DNA from: CAWGJF01 sp963715745
GTDB taxonomy: Bacteria; Bacteroidota; Ignavibacteria; Ignavibacteriales; Ignavibacteriaceae
DNA: 64,000 nucleotides
NCBI GenBank assembly: GCA_963715745.1
Contig: OY970271.1
Coordinates: 2,914,001-2,978,000 of the forward strand
Direction: 5' to 3'
The notes below the pieces were generated by a model. It saw only the letters and a list, made by a program, of their open reading frames with translations. It did no database searches and had not been told where the DNA came from. Numbering within the stretch: the stretch's first letter is position 1; each line of letters starts with the position of its first letter. Made by a program: the position numbers and the translations under genes. This document shows positions 44,356 to 53,715 of this stretch, piece after piece.

Positions 44356-45623
44356 TTTGCAAACAAATTAACCTTTTTGATTTTTAAAAACACAAACATT
44401 GACATTGTAACTATTAACTCAGTTAGAATTACAGTATAAGCAACTCCTTCTGCAAAATAAATCGGGATAAAAATTAATAATAAAATTATATGGACAAGCG
44501 CAGCAAAGCCAAGAATTTTATTGAATGATTTGTCAAATCCCATTGGAAGCATTGTTTGAATTCCGAATACATTACTTAAAGAAATTAATAATGGAAGTGC
44601 CGAAATAATTCTAAGCAAATCTGCTGAATCTGTAAAATCTTTACCCAAAATTAAATTCGTAATCGGATTTGAAAAAACAAATAGTATCACACTTATTATT
44701 AATCCACTTGTGCCGGATAGTATTAATAGTTTCCTATTAAAATTAATAAATTTTTCATAGGATTCTTTAACTAAATTGCTTACAAACGGAAATACACTTA
44801 AAGATAATGTTGAATGTATCCCCTGAAATGCTATCCTGATTTTATCAGCACCAGCATAATACCCCACAATAGTGTTGTTAGCAAATAGCCCAAGCAAAAA
44901 GGTATTTGAAGTTGTATAAAAATTAATCCAGATTGAAGAAAGAAAAACATTCCATCCATGTTTTAGGATATTTATTATCATTCCTTTCCCTGGAATTAAA
45001 ATTTTTATTTTAAAAACATTAATCGATATAACTAATCCAATTAAACCTATTGCTAATTGTGTGGATGAATTAATAATTACAAGCACCAGGTAATCTGATG
45101 TAGTTTGAATAAGTAAAAAAATAAAAATTGTTGCTACAATTCTAACTGAAACTTGAATTATAGTAATATATTTCATCTTTTCAATTCCCTGGAAAAACCA
45201 TAATGGAGATAAAACACTTCCTAAAACCATCCCGGTACTTAGAATATAAACCATTGAATCACTGCTGAATTTTTCGATAGAAAGAATGATTACAATAAAT
45301 AAAACAAATGTGACAAGGAATAAAATAATTTTGATAAAAATAATTGATGAAAAAATTTCAGAAAGTTTTTTTTGATCATTTCTGTTCTGGGAAATCATCC
45401 TTGTGCCGGTTAATGCAAAATTATAATCGCAAATCATTTGTAAGTATGTAGAAAAGGCAGCTGCAAATTGAACCAGTCCATATTTATCCGGTCCCAGTAC
45501 TCTTACAACATAGGGTAGAACAATGATCGGAAATAAATAATTTGAAATTTGTAGAATGGAAAGAGAAGTGAAATTCTTTAAAAGGTTTTTGTATGGTTTG
45601 AACTTATCAAAATAGTTTATCAC
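44352..45623 (-). CDS. Polysaccharide flippase (Wzx/MATE-like, MviN superfamily)
   Basis: This 423-residue integral membrane protein has about 12 hydrophobic helices and few charged loops. The N-terminus LSILQISNYLFPIIVLPYVVRVLGPDKYGLVQFAAAFSTY and the block ILKHGWNVFLSSIWINFYTTSN are characteristic of Wzx/RfbX-type O-antigen or exopolysaccharide flippases. It should move lipid-linked oligosaccharide across the inner membrane. Start is GTG at 45623, 28 bp after the EnvC-like gene. No Wzy polymerase or initiating phosphoglycosyltransferase is encoded in this window. Confidence 0.92.
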   Translation of the reverse strand: MINYFDKFKPYKNLLKNFTSLSILQISNYLFPIIVLPYVVRVLGPDKYGLVQFAAAFSTYLQMICDYNFALTGTRMISQNRNDQKKLSEIFSSIIFIKIILFLVTFVLFIVIILSIEKFSSDSMVYILSTGMVLGSVLSPLWFFQGIEKMKYITIIQVSVRIVATIFIFLLIQTTSDYLVLVIINSSTQLAIGLIGLVISINVFKIKILIPGKGMIINILKHGWNVFLSSIWINFYTTSNTFLLGLFANNTIVGYYAGADKIRIAFQGIHSTLSLSVFPFVSNLVKESYEKFINFNRKLLILSGTSGLIISVILFVFSNPITNLILGKDFTDSADLLRIISALPLLISLSNVFGIQTMLPMGFDKSFNKILGFAALVHIILLLIFIPIYFAEGVAYTVILTELIVTMSMFVFLKIKKVNLFAK

Positions 45624-45651
45624 TGATTAGTCTAAAAATTGTAAATTATTT

Positions 45652-46896
45652 TTAATTTTTTGCCAGCCACAATTCAGGATTTTGTTTATCACGGGATTTC
45701 CATATTTCAAAATGCAGAATTTTTCCTTCAAGACCTTCGCTTACCACAGCAAGTACAGTTCCGGTTTTTGTAATTTGTCCTTCATTAACAAAAATCTCAT
45801 CGAGATGACTGTAAACAGTTCGGTAATCTCCTTTGTGTGTAACTATTACTACATTTCCGTAACCTGGAATCCATTCAATTGCGGATACAACTCCATCAGC
45901 AACACACATTACGTTTTCACCCGCCTTAGATTCAATATCTATTCCGTAATTCAGAGTTACAGTATTAAGGGATTTATTCCGGTTCTCTCCAAATTTTTTA
46001 ACAATTTTTCCTTTTGCCAAAGGCCAAATCATTTTTCCTTTTAAATCTGAAAAAGTAACAAAAGACGGATAGTTCAAATCAACTTCATAACCGGCACTTG
46101 AGTTATTTTCACTTAAAGTTTTGTTTGGATTTCCATCTTTACTTGCGAGTTCTGTTTCCCTTCTTTTTCTTTTTGCTTCTTCAATCAATGATGCTATTAG
46201 GTTTTCAATTTTACCCTGTGATTCTTTTTTTGCATTGAGTGAACTCAGCAAGACTTTTTTATCTTTTTTGATTGATTTAAGAACCTTACTCTTTTCATTT
46301 AGTTTCGACTTTAATCCGTTTTGCTCTTCATTCTTTTGTTCTTGCAAAGCTACTTTTTCACGCTTTTCTTTCTCCAGCCTGTCTCTTAATTCACTTAATT
46401 CATTCTTTTTAGATTTTAATTCCTGGAGATCAGATTTTCTTTTTTCAGAAAACTTTTTTAGATACTGGATTCTTAACACAGCCTGCTGCATTGATTCGGA
46501 ATTGATTATGCTTTCAAGTTCGTTGTATGGTCCTTTTTTATAAATTGCAACAACATACCTGGCGTAATTTTCTTTTAATTGTTTAATTTCCTTTTCCGTT
46601 TCCTTAATATCATTTCTTGTCGAATTTATCTGATATTGTTTATTTTGTTCCTCTTTTTTTAGAGCATTAATTAGTTTACTTAGTAGAAAACTTTGCTTTT
46701 CAAGATTTTCAATCACAGAATAAGATTTTCTTTCTTCAGCTTTTTTTTCGGAAAGAACATTTTCAAGACGGGAAATTTCAGCTTTTATAAGTGAAAGCTC
46801 TTCCTGTTTTTCTACAATCTTTTCACTCTGTGCAAAAGTAATTGAACAGAAAAAACAAAAAAGTAATAATAAAATATTAATACATTGCTTTACCAT
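45652..46896 (-). CDS. EnvC-like murein hydrolase activator (degenerate M23/LytM)
   Basis: This 414-residue exported protein has a signal peptide ending in TFAQS. Residues about 25-260 are a long Lys/Glu-rich coiled coil. A LytM/M23 domain lies at about 310-414 (LNYGIDIESKAGENV, AIEWIPGYGNVVIVTHKG, KILHFEIWKSRDKQNPELWL). The zinc ligands are damaged: the first His of the family HxxxD motif is Asn (NYGID) and the first His of the terminal HxH is Ile (ILH). This suggests a catalytically dead domain that activates amidases, as in EnvC. It overlaps the DUF4292 gene by 7 bp and stands 28 bp before the flippase gene. Confidence 0.88.
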   Translation of the reverse strand: MVKQCINILLLLFCFFCSITFAQSEKIVEKQEELSLIKAEISRLENVLSEKKAEERKSYSVIENLEKQSFLLSKLINALKKEEQNKQYQINSTRNDIKETEKEIKQLKENYARYVVAIYKKGPYNELESIINSESMQQAVLRIQYLKKFSEKRKSDLQELKSKKNELSELRDRLEKEKREKVALQEQKNEEQNGLKSKLNEKSKVLKSIKKDKKVLLSSLNAKKESQGKIENLIASLIEEAKRKRRETELASKDGNPNKTLSENNSSAGYEVDLNYPSFVTFSDLKGKMIWPLAKGKIVKKFGENRNKSLNTVTLNYGIDIESKAGENVMCVADGVVSAIEWIPGYGNVVIVTHKGDYRTVYSHLDEIFVNEGQITKTGTVLAVVSEGLEGKILHFEIWKSRDKQNPELWLAKN

Positions 46897-47675
46897 GGTA
46901 CAACATTAACATCATCCGGAAGAGTAAAATCAATGTTGATATTTTTCTCATTCGCAACGATGTTTTTATAGTTGATAGTAATTTTTTGATTAGCTGCTTT
47001 GTTGGTTACTTCAATATGAAAAGGGACAGCTACATTTTCAATTAGCTGGAAATCAGAATAGTTACCTTCAATATCCAGATCTTCGTCTGGTGATTTAATT
47101 GTATAATGAGTTATACCAAGCTCCCTGACATCCACCCTGTATGTTGTCTGAACTCCGGTTAAAGAATCTATATAAGTAAGAACATAGTTATCATAATCAA
47201 CTGAATATTTATTTGGCTGCTTGTAAAGATGTTTTGTAAGATTAACTGAGCCGACAAATGCATCCAAGAAATCACTGAATTTTAAATTGATTTTAAAAAT
47301 TTTCTGAAGGACTTCATCAGTAACTAAACCTGTGTAGGCTATATTATGAAGAGCATCATAAAAAATATAATCCTTTTCAGTTACCAGTGATTGAGCAAGT
47401 TCAATTCCGAACGGACCAAGAATTGAAAAATAAATTGAATCCGGTTTCTGCATTACAACCCTGAAGCTTGCATTGTTATTGATAATATCAGATTTAATTT
47501 CAATTATACCTACTCCTTCGAAGTTCCTAATACGTCTCCTGTTCGCTTCCAGTTTATTAATTAATCTTTCAGAAGGAAGCAGCTCCACATCTTCAGTTGG
47601 TTTTGAAGGAATACACGAATTAACAAACAATGGTATTAAAAAGAGTGCAGCAAAAAAGAATAAAGTAAATTTCAA
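46890..47675 (-). CDS. DUF4292 lipoprotein (LolA-like fold)
   Basis: This 261-residue lipoprotein has a signal peptide and lipobox VNSC (Cys21). The mature part is beta-rich (SDIINNNASFRVVMQKPDSIYFSILGPFGIELA), with YDALHNIAYTGLVTDEVLQKIF, in the pattern of DUF4292 proteins, which have a LolA/LolB-like half-barrel. Members are probably envelope lipid or lipoprotein handling proteins, not yet characterised. Its start, TTG at 47675, overlaps the stop of the preceding TPR gene, and its end overlaps the EnvC-like gene. The TPR/DUF4292/EnvC order is, as I recall, conserved across Bacteroidota. Confidence 0.82.
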   Translation of the reverse strand: MKFTLFFFAALFLIPLFVNSCIPSKPTEDVELLPSERLINKLEANRRRIRNFEGVGIIEIKSDIINNNASFRVVMQKPDSIYFSILGPFGIELAQSLVTEKDYIFYDALHNIAYTGLVTDEVLQKIFKINLKFSDFLDAFVGSVNLTKHLYKQPNKYSVDYDNYVLTYIDSLTGVQTTYRVDVRELGITHYTIKSPDEDLDIEGNYSDFQLIENVAVPFHIEVTNKAANQKITINYKNIVANEKNINIDFTLPDDVNVVPW

Positions 47676-49474
47676 ATTAATCCTGTTTCTATTTTTTGTT
47701 TTAGCTGATCATTTTTTGAATCGAGTTTTAAAGCTTCCTGCCAGATTTCTTTTGCTTTTGTCTGTTGTCCCATTTTATAAAGAATATCACCAAGATGCTC
47801 AAGCATAACAGCATTTTCACCACCAACATCTATTGCTTTTTCAATATAATATTTTGCTTTATCGAAATTATTTAGCTTAAAGTAAACCCAGCCGATTGTA
47901 TCGAGGTAGGATGAATTCAGTGAGTCAGCTTTGATAGATATTTTCACCATCTCCAAAGCTCTTTCAAGCTGCAGATTTCTTTCCGACAATGAATAAGCAT
48001 AATTGTTATTTACAAGTGCATTTTGTGGATCAATCCCCAAAGCCTTTTCATAAACACTATCGCTTTGTTCAAATTTTTTCAAAGAATTATATATCAATCC
48101 CAAAGTTCCCATAAGATTTACGTCATTCGGTTGAAGAATTAATGCTCTGTTCAAATATTCAATTGCTTCTTCATTTCGGTTGAGTTGATTTAATGTGTAT
48201 CCGTATGCAGACAAAGCTGTTGGATCGGAAGAATTAATATCAATAGCTGTTTTTAAATATGTTACGGCTTCTTTGTATTTATTTTGCTGTGCTTTGGAAA
48301 GTCCGAGAATTAAGTTAACTGCAAATTCATTCGGAAATAAATCGAGAGCTTCGGTCATAAGCTTTTCAGCTTCTTCATACCTATGGTTATCAAAATACAA
48401 ACCTCCAAGCTGAATCCATGCATCAGCTTTCCATCTTGCATTTTCTGTTACGTATTCAAAATTTTTAATTGCAGTTGAATCATCTTTTTGACTTATGGCA
48501 ATTGCACCAAGATATAGTTTAATCTGCCAGTAAGATGTATCTCTATCCATTGTTGTAAAGAATTTTTTTGCAAACGGCAGCATTGTTGAATCAGAAATTG
48601 CTTTTGCAAAATATGAAGCACCAATCCTGATTTTTGTATCCAGAGGAATTTCTTTCCTATTCAGAAAATATTCATACTGCTCAGCAGCTTCATCCCATTT
48701 ATTTTGTTTTAATAATATTTGTGCTTTCTTTTCACGCGCATCCAGATCATCAGGGCGGAGTTCTATTATTTCATCGAGCATCCGGATTGCATTTGAATAT
48801 TCTTCAGTACGCTCATAAAAATCTATTGCTAATTTTTGAAGTGAAAGGTTACTTGGGTCTATTGCCAAAAGCTGCTCGAGTGATGCAGATGCTTTATCAT
48901 AATATCCAAGTTTTTCATAAAGTTCAGAAACATGAAGAAGAACATTCCATTCAGGACCAATTATCTTCATAAGATTTTCGTAGGTTTCAACTGCTTTAAG
49001 AGGTTTCTTATCTTCATAAATTCTTGCAAGCTTGTAATAGGTTTCAACATTAGTGGAATCCAGTTCAAGAATTTTTTGCAATGCTGAAACTGAACTGTCT
49101 GTTTCATTAGCCTGGTAAAAAATGTCGCTCAACAAATCATAATAACCAGTTTCTGTCGAATCGTACCTCAAAGAAAGCTTTGCATACTTTAGCGCTGATG
49201 ATAATTTGTTCAGATAGAGATAATTTTTAGCAACTGCATAATAAATCCCTGCGGTAGTGTCATAATTTAACGCTTCAAAATATTCTATAATAGCATTAGC
49301 ATAATCCCCTTTTGCTTCTGAAACAGATCCGTTAACGAAATGTTCAAGAGCTTTGGATTTTGCATATTCATCCGCTACTGGTTTTTCATTGTCAGTACGA
49401 TTGCTAATCTGCCTGGTTTCAGAACATCCGACAATAAAAATCAGTAATACCAGTGAAGTTAATATTTTCTTCAT
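47672..49474 (-). CDS. TPR-repeat lipoprotein
   Basis: The 600-residue protein starts at the ATG at 49474, where a lipoprotein signal begins (KKILTSLVLLIFIVGC, Cys17). A longer frame to 49576 adds 34 residues without support. The mature protein is almost entirely TPR repeats (about 14), for example YYKLARIYEDKKPLKAVETY, AIEYLNRALILQPNDVNLMG and VMLEHLGDILYKMGQQTKAK. Such proteins act as scaffolds for multi-protein envelope complexes. It leads a minus-strand run of eight overlapping or closely spaced genes. It probably works with the DUF4292 and EnvC-like products. Confidence 0.9.
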   Translation of the reverse strand: MKKILTSLVLLIFIVGCSETRQISNRTDNEKPVADEYAKSKALEHFVNGSVSEAKGDYANAIIEYFEALNYDTTAGIYYAVAKNYLYLNKLSSALKYAKLSLRYDSTETGYYDLLSDIFYQANETDSSVSALQKILELDSTNVETYYKLARIYEDKKPLKAVETYENLMKIIGPEWNVLLHVSELYEKLGYYDKASASLEQLLAIDPSNLSLQKLAIDFYERTEEYSNAIRMLDEIIELRPDDLDAREKKAQILLKQNKWDEAAEQYEYFLNRKEIPLDTKIRIGASYFAKAISDSTMLPFAKKFFTTMDRDTSYWQIKLYLGAIAISQKDDSTAIKNFEYVTENARWKADAWIQLGGLYFDNHRYEEAEKLMTEALDLFPNEFAVNLILGLSKAQQNKYKEAVTYLKTAIDINSSDPTALSAYGYTLNQLNRNEEAIEYLNRALILQPNDVNLMGTLGLIYNSLKKFEQSDSVYEKALGIDPQNALVNNNYAYSLSERNLQLERALEMVKISIKADSLNSSYLDTIGWVYFKLNNFDKAKYYIEKAIDVGGENAVMLEHLGDILYKMGQQTKAKEIWQEALKLDSKNDQLKQKIETGLI

Positions 49475-49685
49475 ATTCTTTAATAATTTGAACAAAAATA
49501 TATTACTAAGGCTGTTGAATAACAAGGTATTTACCCTCTGAAGAAATGTTGAAAATTCATTAACGAAGCTATACAATCTGTTCTTTTTAGACTAAAGAAT
49601 TAATATTCATTTTACACAAACATATTTATGTTTGAATAATTATTATTATTTTTTTGATGATATAATTTTGAATTTCTTAATTAGT

Positions 49686-50459
49686 ATGAATACATCTCTA
49701 AAAATCATTTTCGTTTTCATTTCTGTTATAAATTTAACTTTTGCACAAGGAAGCGCAGGAGAAAAAGCAAAACACGAATACAGGTATCTTGTAGATATGC
49801 CAACAGCCGGCATTCTTGAAAAAGGATTTGTGGGTGTAAATACAGACATTCTGCCAGATGGTGTGCTGGTAGTTGCAATAGAAGCAGGTGTTTTTGATAA
49901 TGTTAGCTTTGGAATTTCTTATGGCGGTACAAATCTCATCGGAACAGGGAAAGTTGACTGGTACAAGCTTCCTGGTGTTAACTTACGTGTCAGGATTGTA
50001 AACGAAACAACTCTAATCCCTGCAATCACTTTAGGATTCGACTCACAGGGAAAAGGAAATTATATCGATTCTCTCAGTAGGTATGAAATAAAATCGCCGG
50101 GATTTTTTGGTGCAGTAAGTAAAAATTTTGAATTCTTAGGTTACCTAAGCTTACACGGAACAATTAATTATTCTCTTGAACAAAAAGACGGGGACAGTTT
50201 TGCTGATATCCGGGTAGGAGCAGAAAAAACTCTTGGTTCAAGTTTCTCGCTGGTAGTAGAATATGACCTTGCCTTCAACGATGATAAAAAATCTTCAGTT
50301 GCTTCAGGAAGAGGCTATCTGAATAGTGGAATCAGGTGGAGTGTTGGCGATGGCTTAACTCTTGGATTTGATTTAAGAGATTTACTTAGTAACAAATCAA
50401 ACACCAAATACGCTGCAGACAGATCTTTAAAAATTGAATTCATCAAAAGTATCTTCTGA
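49686..50459 (+). CDS. Predicted outer-membrane beta-barrel protein, family unknown
   Basis: The ATG at 49686 begins a signal peptide (LKIIFVFISVINLTFAQG), giving 257 residues; 18 upstream codons from 49632 are not convincing. The mature part is beta-rich with a repeating Gly/aromatic strand pattern (NVSFGISYGGTNLIG, GFFGAVSKNFEFLGYLSLHGTINY, SFSLVVEYDLAFND, GIRWSVGDGLTLGFDLRDLL). It likely folds as a small barrel in the outer membrane. It is divergent from the TPR lipoprotein gene. I do not recognise the family; the KAxHEYRYLVDMPTAG opening may serve to find relatives. Confidence 0.68.
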   Translation: MNTSLKIIFVFISVINLTFAQGSAGEKAKHEYRYLVDMPTAGILEKGFVGVNTDILPDGVLVVAIEAGVFDNVSFGISYGGTNLIGTGKVDWYKLPGVNLRVRIVNETTLIPAITLGFDSQGKGNYIDSLSRYEIKSPGFFGAVSKNFEFLGYLSLHGTINYSLEQKDGDSFADIRVGAEKTLGSSFSLVVEYDLAFNDDKKSSVASGRGYLNSGIRWSVGDGLTLGFDLRDLLSNKSNTKYAADRSLKIEFIKSIF

Positions 50460-50644
50460 TAAATCCTTTCTTTTTGTAAATATTCGTAATTTTTAGTGTA
50501 TTAAATATTGTACATTCTGGTTTACAGATTTATACAACCAAAATGTGATATATAACAATATAGATTAAAAACGAACTTTTTTTTAGACTTTCCGTAGGCT
50601 TAATCTTTGTATAATTTTAACTAGTTAAAATACAGGAGGGTATC

Positions 50645-51850
50645 ATGAAGGTACTTAAATTTAAATTACTCTTAGTTTTTATAATTGCAGTAACAGGATT
50701 TTTAACCGGCTGTTACACGCAAGTTGCAACTGGCGAAGATTATTCAGACTACGGTTATTATGCAAATCAAAATGATAACGATTCTGATAATTATTCAGAA
50801 GATAACTACTACTCTGAGGAAGAACCAACAGATACTAGTTATTATGATGATGAATATGCTTATGAAGATAATGACAGTGCAGAAATTGAGGATGAATATG
50901 AAACTTTAACTCCTACCTATCGAAGATATTTAACTTACTACTATCCCGATATTTATTTTAGTTATTATCCCGGATTTTATTGGAACTGGTCATTCGGTTA
51001 TTGTTACAATTATCCATGGCCATATTATGGATGGTGCGGAACTTATTGGTATAATCCATATTACTATCCTTCTTACTGGTATTATGGTTATAACTATTTT
51101 TATGATCCATTCTACTATCCTTATTATTACGGATATAATCATGGTGGTTACTATTCATCGTACTATAATTATCGTCGAACAGATTATATTTCCAGAATCA
51201 GGGGAAATTCCGGTGGAAGAAATTCGGGTCGTACACGTGATCTGGTAACATCAACATCTAGAACTTCTACTGACAGAACCAGAGACAGATTAGGTAATGG
51301 AAGAGACGTAACAACTACGACAAGGAACAGAGATTTATTATCGGATGTAAAGAGCACAAGAACATTGGGTAGAAATAACAAAGATAATCTTGGCAGGGTT
51401 ACTCGAAATAATGAAGATGTAAGGTCAAGAGATCGAGAGAAAGTTTCCGGAAGAACTACTAAAACTTTACAGGATAATAATCGCAGTCCAAGGAAAGAAT
51501 ATCTAGGAACAAAAAGAAGTAATTCAAATAACAATTCTGTAAGAGATTCAAGAAATAGGAATGACAGCAGGTATTCCGGTAATAATAATTCCGGAACTCG
51601 AAACACGACTAAGAAAACTTATACACCAAAGAACAATACAACAAGAACGAACAAATCTCCAAATACTAATAAACCTAAAACTTATAGTCCGCCAAAACGA
51701 AATTCTAATCCGCCAAAAACTTATTCACCGCCACGGACAAACAATACACCAAGGTCATATTCACCTCCAAGTCGGAATAGTGGAAACTCTGGGAATTCGT
51801 CCGGTGGAAGCAGAAACAGCGGCGGTAATAGTGGTGGAAGAAGGAGATAA
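50645..51850 (+). CDS. Tyr-rich lipoprotein with acidic, aromatic and Arg-rich segments
   Basis: This 401-residue lipoprotein has lipobox LTGC (Cys23). After it come three compositional blocks. Residues 24-90 are acidic with Asp, Glu, Ser and Tyr. About 95-180 contains roughly 35 Tyr, with Trp, Pro and two Cys (for example YNPYYYPSYWYYGYNYF). About 185-401 is basic, Arg/Ser/Asn/Thr-rich, with SPP/RTxxT repeats (TYSPPRTNNTPRSYSPP). No folded domain is recognisable. A strong AGGAGGG precedes the ATG. It is followed 5 bp downstream by a second lipoprotein. Such a polymer-like polyampholyte could act in adhesion, in crosslinking at the cell surface or as a flexible anchor; the function is not known. 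Frames read here on other strands are shadows. Confidence 0.75.
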   Translation: MKVLKFKLLLVFIIAVTGFLTGCYTQVATGEDYSDYGYYANQNDNDSDNYSEDNYYSEEEPTDTSYYDDEYAYEDNDSAEIEDEYETLTPTYRRYLTYYYPDIYFSYYPGFYWNWSFGYCYNYPWPYYGWCGTYWYNPYYYPSYWYYGYNYFYDPFYYPYYYGYNHGGYYSSYYNYRRTDYISRIRGNSGGRNSGRTRDLVTSTSRTSTDRTRDRLGNGRDVTTTTRNRDLLSDVKSTRTLGRNNKDNLGRVTRNNEDVRSRDREKVSGRTTKTLQDNNRSPRKEYLGTKRSNSNNNSVRDSRNRNDSRYSGNNNSGTRNTTKKTYTPKNNTTRTNKSPNTNKPKTYSPPKRNSNPPKTYSPPRTNNTPRSYSPPSRNSGNSGNSSGGSRNSGGNSGGRRR

Positions 51851-51855
51851 ATAAA

Positions 51856-52188
51856 ATGAAAAAGTTAGCAGGGGCAATAATTTTATTTGGATTTGGAATT
51901 ATTCTGAATGGGTGTTATACAGTTGTGCAGGGTGATTATCATTATACTGATAATTCACAGGATACAATTATTATAGTTGAAAATCCTATACCTCAACCAC
52001 CTCCTCCTTTTCCACCTCCACCAAGATATCCTGTACCTGATCCCTATATTCCACCACATACTCCCGTTAATCCACCAACTAAAGAACGAATTGTAACACC
52101 AGAAAGGGAATCAGGTTCTTCTAAAAGCAATAATCCACGTGACACAGGTGGAAGAGATAACGGCGGACGAAACGGAAATTCCAGATAA
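51856..52188 (+). CDS. Small proline-rich lipoprotein
   Basis: This 110-residue lipoprotein has lipobox LNGC (Cys20). The mature start YTVVQGDYHYTDNSQD resembles that of the preceding lipoprotein (YTQVATGEDYSDYG), so they may be related. Residues about 47-80 are Pro-rich (QPPPPFPPPPRYPVPDP), and the end is Arg/Ser/Asn/Gly-rich as in the larger protein. AAGGAG lies 9 nt before the ATG. It is probably co-expressed with the Tyr-rich lipoprotein and with the FadL-like barrel 26 bp downstream. Confidence 0.75.
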   Translation: MKKLAGAIILFGFGIILNGCYTVVQGDYHYTDNSQDTIIIVENPIPQPPPPFPPPPRYPVPDPYIPPHTPVNPPTKERIVTPERESGSSKSNNPRDTGGRDNGGRNGNSR

Positions 52189-52213
52189 AACATTCTACAT
52201 ACTGAGGTAAAAA

Positions 52214-53674
52214 ATGAAAAATATATTGCTGACTACTTCGTTTTCTCTAATAATATTATTCCCAAATTTATTAATAGCACAAAACTATAATGATGCTTTA
52301 CTGTTGAGTGAACCTGGATTGTACAACAATGCGAGAGCTCTCTCCCTAGGAAACAGCTACACCGCTGCTGCGAATGACTATTCTTCTTTATTATTCAACC
52401 CGGCAGGTTTAGGGTTGATGAAAAATTCACAGATATCAGCAAGTATTCATCTCGGTTCATTTTCAAATACTTCAGATTTCTTTAATAATTCTACCGATGT
52501 TACAAAAACTCGGGATAATTTTGATGAGCTTGGGCTTGTGTTTCCAATTCCAACCGCAAGAGGAAGCTGGGTAATTGCTTTGGGTTATAACCGTGTGAAA
52601 GATTTTAATAAAGTTATAAAGTTTGATGGTTTCAATAACGGTAACAACTCAATGATACAATTCCTTGCAGGTGAATATAACTATGATCAGGTACCTATCA
52701 CCAATGATGTTGGTGTTAGTTATGAAATTGATGATATAAATAACAACTATTTAAAAGACACAACCAGAATAAACGGAATGCTTAACCAGAGCGGACAGTA
52801 TGTTAATCAAGGTTCAATAAATAATTATTCGCTTGGAACTTCTTTTGAAGCTGCCAAAGATTTATTCATTGGCGGAACTTTTTCAATACTTTCCGGAACA
52901 GTAAAAAGAGATCGCGAACTGTGGGAAGATGATACATTAAATATTTATGGCTCTAATCTGCTTCTGGATCCTTTTGATCCAGTAACTTCAGATTTTCAGT
53001 CATTTTATTTTAATGATATTATTGATTGGGATTTATCCGGCTGGACTGCAAAAATCGGAATGATTTATAACTGGAAAGACCGCTTCCGGTTTGGTGCAAC
53101 TGTAAAATTCCCGAATTATTTCAGAATTAAGGAAACATATTATATAAAAGTTTCAAGCTATTTTGCCGGAGGTAACGGTTACGACAGCAATACTAATGAC
53201 AAAGTTGAATATGATATTAAAACTCCATTTGAATTTTCGTTTGGCGGGGCATTTTATTTACCACAAGCATTAATTACTGCAGATATTAATCTTATAGATT
53301 ACACACAAATGGAATTCACGGGTGGCTTCGATTATGATTTTCGCGCACAGCGAAATAAGGATATTGAAGATTTGTTCACAACGGTTGTTAACTACAGCCT
53401 CGGTGCTGAATTCGAAATTCCGCAATCTCCTTTCAAACTGAGAATTGGAGGGATGTACAGACCGTCTCCTTATTCAGGTGATCCATCTGAATTTGATAAG
53501 AAATTTATTACAGCCGGTGCAGGTTTTTCCCTTGGTGAACGAATTGCAATAAACCTTGGGTATGCACACGGCTGGTGGAAAGATATTACTGATAATTACG
53601 ATTCAAATGTTTCCAGGATTCACCAGGATATTACCTACGATCATTTTATTCTAAGTTTTTCTACAAGCCTTTAA
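52214..53674 (+). CDS. OmpP1/FadL-family outer-membrane protein
   Basis: This 486-residue protein has a signal peptide (LLTTSFSLIILFPNLLIAQN). The mature N-terminus contains ALSLGNSYTAAANDYSSLLFNPAGLGLMKNSQISASIH, the typical FadL/PorV-type opening in which NPAGL is the diagnostic piece. The rest consists of many beta strands with Gly and aromatic residues (FRFGATVKFPNYFRIKETYYI, FEFSFGGAFYLPQ, LRIGGMYRPSP, FSLGERIAINLGYAHGWW). It likely forms a 14-stranded barrel for hydrophobic compounds, or it could be a PorV-related barrel. It is the third gene of the plus-strand lipoprotein group and ends at a terminator. Confidence 0.85.
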   Translation: MKNILLTTSFSLIILFPNLLIAQNYNDALLLSEPGLYNNARALSLGNSYTAAANDYSSLLFNPAGLGLMKNSQISASIHLGSFSNTSDFFNNSTDVTKTRDNFDELGLVFPIPTARGSWVIALGYNRVKDFNKVIKFDGFNNGNNSMIQFLAGEYNYDQVPITNDVGVSYEIDDINNNYLKDTTRINGMLNQSGQYVNQGSINNYSLGTSFEAAKDLFIGGTFSILSGTVKRDRELWEDDTLNIYGSNLLLDPFDPVTSDFQSFYFNDIIDWDLSGWTAKIGMIYNWKDRFRFGATVKFPNYFRIKETYYIKVSSYFAGGNGYDSNTNDKVEYDIKTPFEFSFGGAFYLPQALITADINLIDYTQMEFTGGFDYDFRAQRNKDIEDLFTTVVNYSLGAEFEIPQSPFKLRIGGMYRPSPYSGDPSEFDKKFITAGAGFSLGERIAINLGYAHGWWKDITDNYDSNVSRIHQDITYDHFILSFSTSL

Positions 53675-53683
53675 AAATATTAT

Positions 53684-53715
53684 AGGCAGTGACATAGAAT
53701 GTTACTGCCTTTTTT
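53684..53715 (+). terminator. Rho-independent terminator after the FadL-like gene
   Basis: AGGCAGTGAC (53684-53693) pairs with GTTACTGCCT (53701-53710), with one G-T wobble and a 7-nt loop, and is followed by TTTTT. It lies 9 bp after the stop at 53674. Confidence 0.85.

Noticed and set aside
51184..51606. Antisense 140-codon frame in the Tyr-rich lipoprotein gene
   Set aside because: Leu/Pro/Ser-rich frame that mirrors the Arg/Ser/Thr/Asn codons of the sense strand.
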